This document shows positions 23,714 to 33,677 of a stretch of DNA of 34,510 nucleotides, piece after piece. The stretch's first letter is position 1. Every line of letters starts with the position of its first letter. Location of the stretch: assembly GCA_945871035.1 (NCBI GenBank), contig CAMBUD010000022.1:1-34510 (forward strand), in the 5' to 3' direction. The position numbers and the translations under genes are program-made. Origin of the DNA: Planctomicrobium piriforme (GTDB lineage Bacteria > Planctomycetota > Planctomycetia > Pirellulales > UBA1268). The notes under the pieces were generated by a model. That model saw only the letters and a list, made by a program, of their open reading frames with translations, was not told where the DNA came from and made no database searches.

Positions 23714-25575
23714 AACAACTTGAATATCTTCGCGATCAACTGCTCGATCTGTGCCGTCAATCGCGGCGCGTTCGCTGGGCAACTGCCGCTAGCGGCATGG
23801 CGATCGCCTTGCTCCTCGTGTTGGCAGGTATTTTTGCAATCGACTGGACATTTCGGAAAACCGAAGATCTCTCGGTGCGATTGACTGTACTGGCGGGTGG
23901 TGTTGCCGCGCTGGGTTGGGCATTTACGCGATTTGCACAGCCGTGGCTTAAGCAGCGCGAGGAGCCGATGGAAATGGCGCTGCGTGTGCAACGCCATGCA
24001 GGCATCGATAGCGATCTCATTGCAGCGTTGCAGTTTGAAACTCCCGCTGCTACTGATTGGGGTTCACCGCACCTGACGACCGCATTGATTGAAAATGTTT
24101 CGTCGCGACAGCGGCAGGTCGATCTCAAGGGCGTTGTGAGGCGCGAGCAATTAGTCAAGCGACTCAAGATGCTCGGGGCGGTGGCGGCAGTCTGGCTGGT
24201 GGTGGGACTGCTCATTCCGGGTTATGTTGGCGTGTTTTTTAATCGACTGCTGCTGGGTGCACAGCAGTACCCAACCCTCACGCAAATTAAATCGATTGTG
24301 ATTAACGGTCGCAACGTCGATCTTTCCTCGCGCGTTGATTCCAAGATTCGCATTGCCTACGGTCGAGCGGTGAAATTTGAGGTTCAAGCAACCGGCCCAG
24401 CAGTCGCCGGTGGTCGCATCGAGATGGCTGGCAACAAGGGTGGCCAGTCGGCCGTGATTTCGCTTGAGCCAGCGGCGGCCGCCACTTCTGTGCCACCTGT
24501 TGCCGATGCTGTTGCCGCCTTCAAAGGTCAGTATCCGCGACTGCTGGAGGATGCACGCTGCCAGATTTATTTGGGGGATGCTTGGACAGAGCCCTTGAAT
24601 CTCACCATCATCCCCTCTCCAACGGTCGAGGTTGAGCCGGAGGTTGTGCCGCCACTCTACGCCCGCTCCAACACTCCTGAGTTGCTCACATTCCCCCGCG
24701 GCACTCGGCAATTTTCCGTGATTGAAGGATCAGAGGTGCGGCTCAATGTTTCCTCCGATCGGCCGTTGAAATCTGTCACACTCAAGTCTGGACCAATCAC
24801 GATTCCCTTTGTTCTCAACTCCGCTGCCACCACTCGCTCGCCCTTGACTCCGAATGAGCAGATCTGGTCGCCCAAGCTTGCCAATACGCCCTTGGCGGCG
24901 ATTATCGAACCGCTGCGGTATTCAATCGATGTTGTCGACGGTGAAGATCAAACGCTGGAGCGGCCGCTCGAGGGTTACATTCGCATCGAGCCCGATCTGG
25001 CTCCGCGCATTGTTGCAGCGACAAAAACACCATTCATTCTCCCCGGTGCACGCCCCTCCACGTATTACGGGGTCAGCGACGATCATGCCGTGGGGCGGAT
25101 CTGGTTTACGTGGGAAGTTCAACGCGGCGACGCTGTTGTGGGCGTGGGCGCTGTTGGAAATGCTCTGGCAACCGGCGGACTGCAGCAAAAGCCTGGCGTG
25201 CCGGAAACGGCTGTTCAACCTCCCGATGCAGACACCCTAAACGCCGCTCAGAATGCCGTGCAGAATGCGGCCCAGAACACCATTGAGCTCTACAAGCTCG
25301 CTGAGACCGATGCCCCAGAGCCCGTGTTGGAAGGGACGTATGCCATCGATCTTAAGACTGTCGGTTTGAAGCGTGGCGACACGCTGAAAGTTACGTTTCA
25401 TGCCACCGACTACCGTGGGAAGAATCCCGGCAAGTCGACGGATTCCGATCCGCTCGTTTTTCAAGTGACTGACGAGCAGGGCATCATGGCAAGCCTGTTG
25501 GAAGGCGATCAAAAATCGGCCCGTGAGTTGGAGTTATTTATCAAACAACTACTAGGACTGGGGGATTCACCATGA
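23710..25575 (+). CDS. DUF4175-like membrane protein
   Basis: The 621-residue protein starts MKQLEYLRDQLLDLCRQ at an ATGA overlap with the preceding gene; a longer frame to 23644 is not credible. It has three membrane segments near the N-terminus: about 28-45, about 58-75 and about 155-178 (WLVVGLLIPGYVGVFF). The large remainder is extracytoplasmic and beta-rich, resembling DUF4175-type proteins that sit in VWA/MoxR operons. A triple 12-nt repeat (25243-25278) encodes NAVQNAAQN in a loop. No enzymatic motif seen. It ends by overlap with the next ATG. Role probably structural in the membrane complex (inference from position). Confidence 0.65.
   Translation: MKQLEYLRDQLLDLCRQSRRVRWATAASGMAIALLLVLAGIFAIDWTFRKTEDLSVRLTVLAGGVAALGWAFTRFAQPWLKQREEPMEMALRVQRHAGIDSDLIAALQFETPAATDWGSPHLTTALIENVSSRQRQVDLKGVVRREQLVKRLKMLGAVAAVWLVVGLLIPGYVGVFFNRLLLGAQQYPTLTQIKSIVINGRNVDLSSRVDSKIRIAYGRAVKFEVQATGPAVAGGRIEMAGNKGGQSAVISLEPAAAATSVPPVADAVAAFKGQYPRLLEDARCQIYLGDAWTEPLNLTIIPSPTVEVEPEVVPPLYARSNTPELLTFPRGTRQFSVIEGSEVRLNVSSDRPLKSVTLKSGPITIPFVLNSAATTRSPLTPNEQIWSPKLANTPLAAIIEPLRYSIDVVDGEDQTLERPLEGYIRIEPDLAPRIVAATKTPFILPGARPSTYYGVSDDHAVGRIWFTWEVQRGDAVVGVGAVGNALATGGLQQKPGVPETAVQPPDADTLNAAQNAVQNAAQNTIELYKLAETDAPEPVLEGTYAIDLKTVGLKRGDTLKVTFHATDYRGKNPGKSTDSDPLVFQVTDEQGIMASLLEGDQKSARELELFIKQLLGLGDSP
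25243..25278 (+). repeat. 12-nt repeat (three diverged copies) in the DUF4175-like gene
   Basis: GCCGCTCAGAAT (25243-25254), GCCGTGCAGAAT (25255-25266) and GCGGCCCAGAAC (25267-25278) encode AAQN, AVQN, AAQN. Confidence 0.6.
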
Positions 25576-27551
25576 GAATCGCGCAGACTACTTGCATCGT
25601 CGGTCTTTTACTTTTCGGATTTGTACGCACCACTGTCGCCGAGGCATTGCCCAGCGAGAAGCTCCGCCAGCAGCAGCGCATTCAGCGACAGGTGCACGAC
25701 ATGGCAGAACGTTTGGCCGCCGATGTGCTCGATCTGCAACTGCTGCAATTACGAGAAAATAACCTCGGTGCGCACCCCTACTTTCTGGAAATTGAACGGA
25801 TGCGCGACCATCTCAGCGAGCTGGTTGACAACGAGATGGCCGACGTCATTAGCCTGCTGGAAAAAGCCGATCTGGATGACGAAGCCCAGCGCGCAAAACT
25901 TTTTCAGGAAGCGCGGGAAAAGAGCCGGCTGATTGTCACGCAGTTGCTGGCTGAACAACAGATCCTGCTGAGACGACTTAAAATCGCAGAGCTCGCTCGA
26001 CAGGTGCAGCAACTCATCCTGCAGCAAACGCGTACGCTCACAACCACTCAAAGCCTCTTTAAACAGGCGGAGGATCGCCGGCAGGACCTCAACCTCACGG
26101 CAGTTGAAGATCAGCGGGATATGGGGCTAACCTGCGGACAGTTTGAAAAGAATTTGCGGGATGCCTCGCAATTGACTGGCACGATCGGTCAAGATGCCGC
26201 AGCGGCGTTGCAGCTCTATGAGAAGGAAAAACTGACCCAGCGGCTTCTCGATGCGGAGACAGCGCTGCGGGCCGCTGAGTTTCAACCAGCAATCGTTCAG
26301 CAAAAGGGCATCATCGATGTGCTGCAGTCCATGCTGGCAAAGATTCAGCGACTGCAAAAATCGATCGACGGCACAAGCAGTGAGATAGAGAACAAAATTG
26401 CTGCTGCTATTGAAAAGCAGAAGGAGATTCTGGCGACCAGCGAAAAGAAGGATCTCGATGCGGCCAGCACCGACAAGGCGGCTGCAGAGCAAAGCGAGTT
26501 GGCCAAGAGCATTGCCGCGATTGCAACGCTGGCCCCGAGTTCGCCGGAATTAAAAGCAGCGCTGACCCAGGCAAAGTCGGCGGCAGAAAAAGCAGCCGAT
26601 AATTTATTTGACCAAAAGAAGCCCGAGGCACAGGCCAACGCTAACAAGGCACTCGAAAGCTTGCAGGCCGCTGCTCAAGAAGCGCAGAAGGCGGCAGAAG
26701 CTCAAAAAGCACAACTCGCTCAGCAGACGCCTCCTAGCCCGGCGACGCCTCCCAGCCCTAGCCCGGCGACGCCTCCTAGCCCCAGCCCGGCGACACCTCC
26801 CAGCCCCAGCCCGGCAACGCCTCCTAGCCCTCAGAACGCGCAAAAGCCTCCAGAAAGCCCGCCGCCGTCCGCACAGGCAAATGCGCCACCCAAAAATAGT
26901 CCTCCCTCACCGCCCAAAGACTCCCAAGCCAGTAAGCCGGGAGCTCCCAAGCCAGGGGCTGGAAAACCCGGCGCACCCAAGCCCGGCGGTGGACCTCCCA
27001 AACCAGGTGCTCCAAAACCCGGTCAAATGGCAGGAAAAGGTAAAGGCGGCCCAGGAAAAGGTGGTCCTCCAGGGCCTCCGGGCCCCCCGGGGCCACCGAG
27101 CCCTCCGGGTCCGCCTGGCCCTCCGGGTCCTCCGGGTCCAGCCGGTTCCCCAGGCCCTTCGGCGACACCTCCTCCTCCCGGCGGTCCTCCGTCTCCACCT
27201 GGTCCTCCGGGGCCACCCGGACCAGACGGGCCACCTAGCCCACCGGGGCCGCCCGGGCCTCCAGGGGTTGTTCCTACCGGTGAGAGCTTAAGCATGAAAC
27301 AAACCGAGGGTCAGAGTCTTAAGTACTTCAAAGGTAAGGCCGGCGCTCCAGGAAAAGCCACTCCCAATCAACCCAACGGTGCTGATGGTCCGGACGCCGT
27401 GTTGACGGAGGGGCCGCTATTTGGCGAAGAGCCGTGGTTCGCCGATCTCCCGCCAGACATGCGAGAATCGATTCGCACAAACTCCAGACTCAACCCGCCT
27501 ATTGGTTACGACAGACGCATCCAAGAGTATTTTCAGAACGTGGCTCCCTAG
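25572..27551 (+). CDS. Exported coiled-coil protein with collagen-like Gly-X-Y blocks
   Basis: The 659-residue protein has a signal peptide ([15 protein letters not shown], cut before EALPSEK). Residues about 25-380 are charged and mostly coiled coil. A Pro-rich region follows, made from a 24-nt repeat (TPPSPSPA, about 386-420). Next come Lys/Gly/Pro repeats, and then two collagen-like blocks: residues 497-529 (11 triplets, mostly GPP, one Gly replaced by Ser) and 537-566 (10 triplets, including GPD and two SPP). The conserved-looking tail [18 protein letters not shown]...[11 protein letters not shown] is compact. The start overlaps the previous gene by ATGA. Bacterial collagens form triple helices; here the order suggests an exported, possibly trimeric, periplasmic stalk. 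Partner unknown. Confidence 0.8.
   Translation: MRIAQTTCIVGLLLFGFVRTTVAEALPSEKLRQQQRIQRQVHDMAERLAADVLDLQLLQLRENNLGAHPYFLEIERMRDHLSELVDNEMADVISLLEKADLDDEAQRAKLFQEAREKSRLIVTQLLAEQQILLRRLKIAELARQVQQLILQQTRTLTTTQSLFKQAEDRRQDLNLTAVEDQRDMGLTCGQFEKNLRDASQLTGTIGQDAAAALQLYEKEKLTQRLLDAETALRAAEFQPAIVQQKGIIDVLQSMLAKIQRLQKSIDGTSSEIENKIAAAIEKQKEILATSEKKDLDAASTDKAAAEQSELAKSIAAIATLAPSSPELKAALTQAKSAAEKAADNLFDQKKPEAQANANKALESLQAAAQEAQKAAEAQKAQLAQQTPPSPATPPSPSPATPPSPSPATPPSPSPATPPSPQNAQKPPESPPPSAQANAPPKNSPPSPPKDSQASKPGAPKPGAGKPGAPKPGGGPPKPGAPKPGQMAGKGKGGPGKGGPPGPPGPPGPPSPPGPPGPPGPPGPAGSPGPSATPPPPGGPPSPPGPPGPPGPDGPPSPPGPPGPPGVVPTGESLSMKQTEGQSLKYFKGKAGAPGKATPNQPNGADGPDAVLTEGPLFGEEPWFADLPPDMRESIRTNSRLNPPIGYDRRIQEYFQNVAP
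26727..26831 (+). repeat. 24-nt tandem repeat encoding TPPSPSPA
   Basis: Roughly four copies of a 24-nt unit with only third-position and few other differences encode the Pro/Ser/Thr/Ala linker before the collagen-like blocks. The first copy is short by two codons. The third-position changes suggest purifying selection on the peptide rather than a recent expansion. Confidence 0.75.
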
Positions 27552-27601
27552 TGGCTCGCAAACAGTGATCGCACCTTTTTAAACGACAATTGAGGAATTT
27601 C

Positions 27602-28639
27602 ATGTCCGAGGAAAAATCGATGTCCAGTCCCGAAGACGTTGCCGCCGTGGCTCGTTGCAAGGAATCTTACGAGCGCATTTGCTCCGAGCTTTCCCAAGTT
27701 ATCGTTGGGCAGGAAGAGGTCATTGAGCAGGTGCTCATTGCCATTTTTGCCCGTGGCCACGCCCTGCTTGAGGGTGTTCCGGGTCTCGCTAAAACGCTGC
27801 TCGTCAGCTCGATAGCGCAGGCCATGCATCTGAGTTTTAAACGCATTCAATTCACGCCTGACTTAATGCCCAGCGATATCACTGGTACGCAAATCATTCA
27901 GGAAGATCCCGAAACCCGTCGGCGTCAGTATCAATTTCTGCCAGGGCCCCTTTTTACGAACATGCTCTTGGCTGACGAAATTAACCGCACGCCACCAAAA
28001 ACGCAGGCGGCGATGTTGGAAGCGATGCAGGAACGGCAGATTAGTTCTGGCGGTCACATCATGCCCTTGCCCGATCCGTTTTTTGTGCTTGCCACACAAA
28101 ATCCACTCGAGCAAGAAGGCACCTATCCGCTGCCAGAGGCCCAGCTCGATCGCTTTTTGCTCTACATCAAAGTCGGTTATCCAAAACCGGCAGAGGAATG
28201 GGACATTGCCCGTCGCATCACTTCCGGTAAACGCGGCACGATTACGCCCTCGCTCACCGGCGAAGACATCGTCAAGCTGCAGAAACTCGTGGAGCGCGTG
28301 CCCGTGAGCGATCAGGTGCTCGGCTATGCTTGGGCGGCTGTGCTAGCCACCCGCCCAGGAACCGCTGCCGCTCCTGACTTTATCAACAAGTGGGTGGCGT
28401 GGGGCTCGGGACCTCGCGGTCTGCTTACGCTGATTACCTGTGCAAAAGCACGGGCTATCTTGCATGGACGGGTGCATGCCACGATCGGTGACGTGCAATG
28501 GCTGATCAAGCCGGCGCTGCGTCATCGCATTGCCCCCAACTATGCAGCCCAAGCTGCCAGCATGAACAGCGATCGCGTGATCGATCTGCTTCTGGAGCAT
28601 GTATCGCCCGATAAGAAGTATGAAAAACCGGCCGCCTAA
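27602..28639 (+). CDS. MoxR-type AAA+ ATPase
   Basis: The 345-residue protein is a MoxR ATPase: Walker A GVPGLAKT (residues 58-65), Walker B LLADEINR (about 122), the sensor region VLATQNPLEQEGTYPLPEAQLDRF, and the usual C-terminal helical lid. MoxR proteins are known as chaperone-like ATPases that act with VWA and DUF58 proteins. The start at 27602 (MSEEKSMSS) has GAGG 6 nt upstream; an in-frame TTG at 27590 overlaps that site. It lies in the middle of the cluster, not first, 50 nt after the collagen-like gene. Cytoplasmic. Confidence 0.95.
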   Translation: MSEEKSMSSPEDVAAVARCKESYERICSELSQVIVGQEEVIEQVLIAIFARGHALLEGVPGLAKTLLVSSIAQAMHLSFKRIQFTPDLMPSDITGTQIIQEDPETRRRQYQFLPGPLFTNMLLADEINRTPPKTQAAMLEAMQERQISSGGHIMPLPDPFFVLATQNPLEQEGTYPLPEAQLDRFLLYIKVGYPKPAEEWDIARRITSGKRGTITPSLTGEDIVKLQKLVERVPVSDQVLGYAWAAVLATRPGTAAAPDFINKWVAWGSGPRGLLTLITCAKARAILHGRVHATIGDVQWLIKPALRHRIAPNYAAQAASMNSDRVIDLLLEHVSPDKKYEKPAA

Positions 28640-28656
28640 CCCCGTTGTGATTGCCT

Positions 28657-29565
28657 ATGTCTGCTTCAACCCTTTCGCGTTATCTCAATCCTGATGTTCT
28701 CAACCGTTTAACCGGCCGGCGGCTCGATCCGCGCGGACTTGTGTTGGGGAATCTGGCCGGCGCCCACAAATCGCCGCTGTCGGGTTTTGCCGTCGAGTTT
28801 GCCGGCCATCGGGAATACACGCCGGGCGACGATCCCAAGCACATCGACTGGCGCGTGTTTTTTAACCGCGACCAGCTGGTGGTCAAGCAGTATGAAATGG
28901 AGACAAACTATGTCTGCCATTTCCTGCTCGACTGCAGCGCGTCGATGCGCTACGGCGTGGGCGATCAGCAAAAACTCGACTACGCGTCGCAGTTGATTGC
29001 CATTCTTGGCCACACCGTTGTCGGCCAAGGGGATAAGGCCTCGCTGGGAGTTTTCGACGAAGTCGTGCGGGACGTTGTGGCTCCGAGCAATGCCATGTCT
29101 CAGGTCATCCGCATGACCGAGGCCCTTGATCGCATTGAGCCGGTGCAGAAAACGCAGATGGCAAACTGCCTCAACGAGTTGTGTGAGCGGATGAAGCGGC
29201 GAGAAATCGTGATGATCTTCAGCGATTTCTTTACCGATTTGCCGTCACTGGAATTAGCCCTCCAACAGATGCGCTATCGGCTGCATGAAGTGGTGCTCTT
29301 TCAAACGATGCATCACGACGAACTGGTTTTTAACTTTGACCGCATGACGAAGTTTGTCGGCCTCGAAGTTGCCCGCGAACTACTGGCTCAGCCAGAGGTG
29401 ATTCGGCAGAATTATCTGCGCGTGATGCAGTCGTTTAACACGCGACTCGAGGAACTGTGCGAACGGAATCGGATCGAAAGAGTGCTCGTCGATACCAGTC
29501 GCGACAAAGCGGAAGTGCTCATCGACTATCTGAATCAGCGCAGCCAATTGCATAGAGGTCGTTAG
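28657..29565 (+). CDS. DUF58 domain protein with VWA fold
   Basis: The 302-residue protein carries the DUF58 signature YTPGDDPKHIDWRVFFNRDQLVVKQYE (about 54-80) and a VWA-type MIDAS, DCSAS (92-96). DUF58 proteins are the usual partner of MoxR. The protein has no membrane segment, so it is cytoplasmic here. ATG at 28657 is preferred over the in-frame TTG at 28651. It begins 17 nt after the moxR stop, so the two are cotranscribed and probably form a complex. Helical C-terminal region, ending RSQLHRGR. Confidence 0.92.
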   Translation: MSASTLSRYLNPDVLNRLTGRRLDPRGLVLGNLAGAHKSPLSGFAVEFAGHREYTPGDDPKHIDWRVFFNRDQLVVKQYEMETNYVCHFLLDCSASMRYGVGDQQKLDYASQLIAILGHTVVGQGDKASLGVFDEVVRDVVAPSNAMSQVIRMTEALDRIEPVQKTQMANCLNELCERMKRREIVMIFSDFFTDLPSLELALQQMRYRLHEVVLFQTMHHDELVFNFDRMTKFVGLEVARELLAQPEVIRQNYLRVMQSFNTRLEELCERNRIERVLVDTSRDKAEVLIDYLNQRSQLHRGR

Positions 29566-29624
29566 GCCGGTTGCCCGAGGCAGAATTGCAAACGATCGCT
29601 CTCTCTAGCAAGAGGCCTGTGGAA

Positions 29625-32600
29625 ATGCTGCTGAAAAATATCCTGATTGGCGGCCTACCATCTCCCGTAGGTCTTTCTAGTCAGACCCACAGACTGCGTT
29701 TACGGTCGCTTGGCGCAGCCGTTCTTTTTTTGATTGCTGTTTTGTCTTTAGGCCATTCCCTCGCTGAAGAAGTGGTGGACGCTCCTCCAGAACAAACCGG
29801 CGAAGACTGGCCGCCGTTTGCCGAGGTTGTGCTCGAGTGCCCATCGTGGTCTGTGGGTACCCCAACCAGTCCGCTTGTTCCCTTCAAAAAAAAGCCTCCG
29901 CTTCAACGCATAAAAGGTCGCCGCCAAGACCCACCACCGCCGACACCGACTTTCCCCACCCAAGCCGATCTACAGCCGATGCTCGAACCGGTGGGCAAGC
30001 CGTTTCAGCTTTCCTCAAACGTCAATCAAGCACCTCGTTTTCAAGGACTAGCGCGGCTGCGGGATTGGACCAACGATTCTCTCTTACGGATGAGTTGCTT
30101 TGAGGTTGGAGAAAATCTTCGCGTCCATATCTGGGGACAAAAAAAGGGCATCTCGCTTCGCTTTTATCCGCTCAATACGACGGTGGCTGCCTACCAAACC
30201 TTTGAAGTGCCCGGCCAAGGCGTGTCGGCCACTCAGCCATCGGTGCCGTATGGCACGCTCTTGGCAACAGACGATGGCCGCAATCAGCGACTGCCGGTCG
30301 GCATCTGCTACATCAGCCATCAAAATGGATCCGTTGTGGTCGATCGGGGCAATGTTCGGATTCTTTCAGTGCCTCTGGAAGGTCCCGTGCAGGCCGTTTT
30401 TATCGAAGCTCCTACGGACGTTGAGGTGCGCGATCTGGCGGTTGTCAATGCTGGTCCGGCACCGATCGAAACGCTCTTTGAGCACCGCGTTGTTCTGGAT
30501 GGCACCCGGCCCGCTGAGCTCACCTGGCAGGAAACGCTTCCCGCAGGTGCCCGCCTGCAGCGCAACACAGTAGGCAGCGTTGAGCTCTCGGCTGACAAAA
30601 CAGCGACTGTTGCGCAGGCCTCTTTTCCCGTCAGTGGGAACACTGTTTACGAAGTGATCTTTCAAGTCGAGGAGGCCTCGCCAGGCACTGGACTCATGCT
30701 GCTCAATGAGGCTGGCGTGCCACTGGAAGGGATTGAGTTTGGACAGAACCGGCAAGCCCGCACCGTATTTGGATTTGGCACATTGATCGAGCCGTTCAAT
30801 GCGGACATCTGGGCCGATGAAAATAGACCCGTGCCCTATTTTGGTCCAGGTCAGTGGGTGCGATTGATTGTCAGCGGCGGCACAGCACGATTCTGGATCA
30901 GCGGTGATGGCCAAAACTGGGGGCGGGTTTTGGAGCCGCGTGCCAAGAACGGTTCCTGGCGATCCATCGGCCTCTTTGCCCGTGAAACAAACGACCCACA
31001 AAAGCCGTTCGGGGCAGTCCGAAAAATTCGGCTGGGGAAAGTGTTGGTGCGCGAGTTGGATGGCCTGACGGCGGCAATCGATCCCCAACTGCTTGCGCAG
31101 GCGGCGGCCGTTGATTTCAGTTTTCAAACCAACGAACAGCCGGCCGCTTGGCTCATGCGAATGCAGCAACACCTGCCGAAGGGCTGTGCTCCTGCCGACT
31201 GGCAGTATGCCTGCGTCATGCAGGCTTTTAGTGGGGCAACGGTGGAGATCGCACAAAACATTTTGGATCCAGTGGTGGATGCCCGGCTGGCCGGCCTGCC
31301 CACGCTGCCTGAACAAATCAAACTTTTAAGTGATGCCGCTCTGATCAACCGCAGCCGACCGGAGGACACACTGCGTCAGATCGAACTCTGGGAGCGAATC
31401 GGTCGGGCTGTGCTCTACTCTGGCCAAGACTCTGGCCAAGACTCGGGCCTCTTGGGATTTGTGAAGGCCTTTGCAGAAGCCTCAATCTTAAATATAGCGC
31501 CCCGCAGTGGACCCATTTCCCGCTCTTTTATCGGCGATGCACTGCTGCTGCTGCACGCTGAGAATCGCGGGCAAGACCTCGACTCCTTTATTGATTGGCT
31601 CAACTTTTGGATTTGCGGTGAGCCGCAAATGCGTCCTTGGCTGGCCGGCGAACGCCGTTTAGCGCTCTATGAAACCTTGAGCGCGCAGGCTTCGAGCCGT
31701 GCTGCTGGTCAGGCCGCTACCAGCCTCCCCCAACCGGTAGCGATTGGTGTCAGTCGGGTCGCTGAAAATTTTTATATCGATCTGATCGCTGCTCTGCAGG
31801 AAAGACAGTATCAGGATGTTGTTCGATTGTTTCGCGTCAACAGCTTGCAGGAATCAGACGCTCTTGTGCCGAGTCCGGGCGATGGGCACCTCTTTGTCTC
31901 GCTGCCACTAGCGCTGCGTTCGATCCAACAACGGCAGAAGGAGTTTGCCGAGGCGCTCACCCAAGAACTCTCACCAGCTGAAGCCTTGCGGGCCGAGCAG
32001 GTGTTGACGCGTTGCGATCCGTTGGCGATTGAAAAACTGGCGCTGCAAACGACCGGCACACCGACAGCGGCAACGGCTTGTCAGTGGCTGGGAGATCGAG
32101 CGTTGGCCAATGTTGATTTCACAATTGCAGTCGATTGGTATGAAAAAGGTCTGCTTGTGGCAACCGCCGAGCAGCAATCCGCTCTGAGTGCACGCTTGCG
32201 ATTGGCGTCGGCTGCACTAGGCAAGACTGTCGGCGAACCGCCCAAGCAACCGGTTGTGTTTGGAGCCGATAGCCTGCCACCGGATCGCTTTGAGCAGCGG
32301 GTGTCGGAGTTACTGTCGCAGGCTAAGGGCAATGTGGGCACCGCCCTGCCCCTGACAGAATCCTTTATCGCCACCGAATTTCCAGTCGCCCCACTGCGGG
32401 CTGTGCCCTGGGCTGATTTTAACGAAGGCCTCCCCGACAACAACGCCATGGGAGAGCCGCTGCGCGGGCGCATTTGGGCGTTGGGAAACGTGTCGGCTAT
32501 CGTGGCTGATGATCTGATGATCGTGACGAGCCGACGCCGTATTTCCGCACTCGACTTAGCTACGGGGAAAGCTCGCTGGGGTCACGAACTGGGCAACTCA

Positions 32601-33617
32601 CTTCTGCCAGGATCGCTACGGCCCGCCATTGACAACGGCAAGATTTTCATTCGCTCGATGACATCGGCCATGAAATATGGGCTCACCTGCATCGATCAAA
32701 AAAGCGGTCGCGTGCTGTGGCGCACCGATTGTGAACAAAATCTGGTGGCCGATCCATTTCTTGTACACGGCCGGTTGTTTTCGCTGCTGGTGCGTTCCAC
32801 AACCGAGGCCGGCAGCCTGTTCTCGTCGCTGTTGTCGCTCGTGGAATTGAATCCCGAAAGCGGGGTTGTGTTGGAAAGTGGAGCCCTCTGCATGGTGGCG
32901 GAGCGACCCAATATGCCCTACGAGTGCCAGGCTGTTTTATCGGGCAGCCAACTTGTACTGACCATTTCGGGCGCCGTGATTTGTTCGAATTTGCAAGGTG
33001 CCATTCAGTGGCAGCGAGCCAGTCGTTCCTTAGCGCTGGATGTCGATCCCGGTTTTGAACTGCAGGAACTTCTACCGCCGCTGGCGGCAGACGGGCGTCT
33101 TTTTCTGCACCAACCCGGCAACGGTGCCGTTGAATGCTTGGCGGCTTTAACCGGTGAAGTGCTCTGGCGAAGGGGCGTGATTGGCCTCCAGCGAGTTGTG
33201 GGAATTGTGGGCGAGCGCTTGGTCGTGAAGTCGACACAGGGCATACTGGCTTTGGATACCACAACGGGCAAGGTGCTCTGGCGACGCGATCTGGCAGGCA
33301 CACTGCCCGCTGTGGGGATGATTGGTAGCCAGACTGTGTTGGGCACGCGGCTCATCACCCTACCCGACAAAATGCTCGTGGAATTCAACTGGATTGATTT
33401 GGCTTCCGGCGACATTAAGGGCCAATCTGCCTTGCCGCTGACCACGCGCGAGCTACCGTTGCTGGGGCCGATGGTGGCTGCTGGCAAGCGCGTTTGGTGC
33501 TTGAGTAATCGTGGCATTGAAGGCGATCCCCAGCCGCCTCCAAACCTTAAACGCGTCTACGAATTGCTTCCTGCCCTCCCTCCCGTTGCAGCCGTTCCCC
33601 CTCCGACCGCTCCGTGA
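29625..33617 (+). CDS. Large exported protein with C-terminal PQQ-like beta-propeller
   Basis: The 1,330-residue protein has an N-terminal signal or anchor (SLGAAVLFLIAVLSLGHSLA, about 29-48, cut near LAEEV). Residues about 80-500 are beta-rich and include a jelly-roll-like stretch (YEVIFQVEEASPGTGLMLLN, WVRLIVSGGTARFWISGDG). A helical TPR-like part (about 560-830) follows. The C-terminus (about 900-1300) has PQQ-type propeller blades: ISALDLATGKARWGHELG, LTCIDQKSGRVLWRTDC, LAALTGEVLWRRG, ILALDTTTGKVLWRRDLAG. A 12-nt duplication (31417-31440) gives SGQDSGQD. ATG at 29625 has GAGG 9 nt upstream; a TTG at 29571 is further out. 59 nt after DUF58 gene. PQQ binding is not shown; such repeats often serve as a scaffold. 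Confidence 0.75.
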   Translation: MLLKNILIGGLPSPVGLSSQTHRLRLRSLGAAVLFLIAVLSLGHSLAEEVVDAPPEQTGEDWPPFAEVVLECPSWSVGTPTSPLVPFKKKPPLQRIKGRRQDPPPPTPTFPTQADLQPMLEPVGKPFQLSSNVNQAPRFQGLARLRDWTNDSLLRMSCFEVGENLRVHIWGQKKGISLRFYPLNTTVAAYQTFEVPGQGVSATQPSVPYGTLLATDDGRNQRLPVGICYISHQNGSVVVDRGNVRILSVPLEGPVQAVFIEAPTDVEVRDLAVVNAGPAPIETLFEHRVVLDGTRPAELTWQETLPAGARLQRNTVGSVELSADKTATVAQASFPVSGNTVYEVIFQVEEASPGTGLMLLNEAGVPLEGIEFGQNRQARTVFGFGTLIEPFNADIWADENRPVPYFGPGQWVRLIVSGGTARFWISGDGQNWGRVLEPRAKNGSWRSIGLFARETNDPQKPFGAVRKIRLGKVLVRELDGLTAAIDPQLLAQAAAVDFSFQTNEQPAAWLMRMQQHLPKGCAPADWQYACVMQAFSGATVEIAQNILDPVVDARLAGLPTLPEQIKLLSDAALINRSRPEDTLRQIELWERIGRAVLYSGQDSGQDSGLLGFVKAFAEASILNIAPRSGPISRSFIGDALLLLHAENRGQDLDSFIDWLNFWICGEPQMRPWLAGERRLALYETLSAQASSRAAGQAATSLPQPVAIGVSRVAENFYIDLIAALQERQYQDVVRLFRVNSLQESDALVPSPGDGHLFVSLPLALRSIQQRQKEFAEALTQELSPAEALRAEQVLTRCDPLAIEKLALQTTGTPTAATACQWLGDRALANVDFTIAVDWYEKGLLVATAEQQSALSARLRLASAALGKTVGEPPKQPVVFGADSLPPDRFEQRVSELLSQAKGNVGTALPLTESFIATEFPVAPLRAVPWADFNEGLPDNNAMGEPLRGRIWALGNVSAIVADDLMIVTSRRRISALDLATGKARWGHELGNSLLPGSLRPAIDNGKIFIRSMTSAMKYGLTCIDQKSGRVLWRTDCEQNLVADPFLVHGRLFSLLVRSTTEAGSLFSSLLSLVELNPESGVVLESGALCMVAERPNMPYECQAVLSGSQLVLTISGAVICSNLQGAIQWQRASRSLALDVDPGFELQELLPPLAADGRLFLHQPGNGAVECLAALTGEVLWRRGVIGLQRVVGIVGERLVVKSTQGILALDTTTGKVLWRRDLAGTLPAVGMIGSQTVLGTRLITLPDKMLVEFNWIDLASGDIKGQSALPLTTRELPLLGPMVAAGKRVWCLSNRGIEGDPQPPPNLKRVYELLPALPPVAAVPPPTAP
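31417..31440 (+). repeat. 12-nt tandem duplication in the PQQ-propeller gene
   Basis: ACTCTGGCCAAG occurs twice (31417-31428, 31429-31440), followed by a diverged third start. In frame; encodes repeated SGQD. Confidence 0.7.
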
Positions 33618-33677
33618 TGAGGGCCTGCTCGGCGCCGATCCGCTAGTCCCCTTTCGTGAGCCTAGAGAATTGCAATC

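Noticed and set aside
26608..27291. Plus-strand frame shifted relative to the collagen-like gene
   Set aside because: Arg/Leu-rich shadow of the repeat region.
27023..27295. Gly-rich minus-strand frame opposite the collagen-like blocks
   Set aside because: A GPP-coding strand automatically gives Gly-rich antisense; no independent evidence.
30366..31316. A 316-codon minus-strand frame opposite the PQQ-propeller gene
   Set aside because: No start signal or motif; the plus-strand frame is long and domain-bearing.
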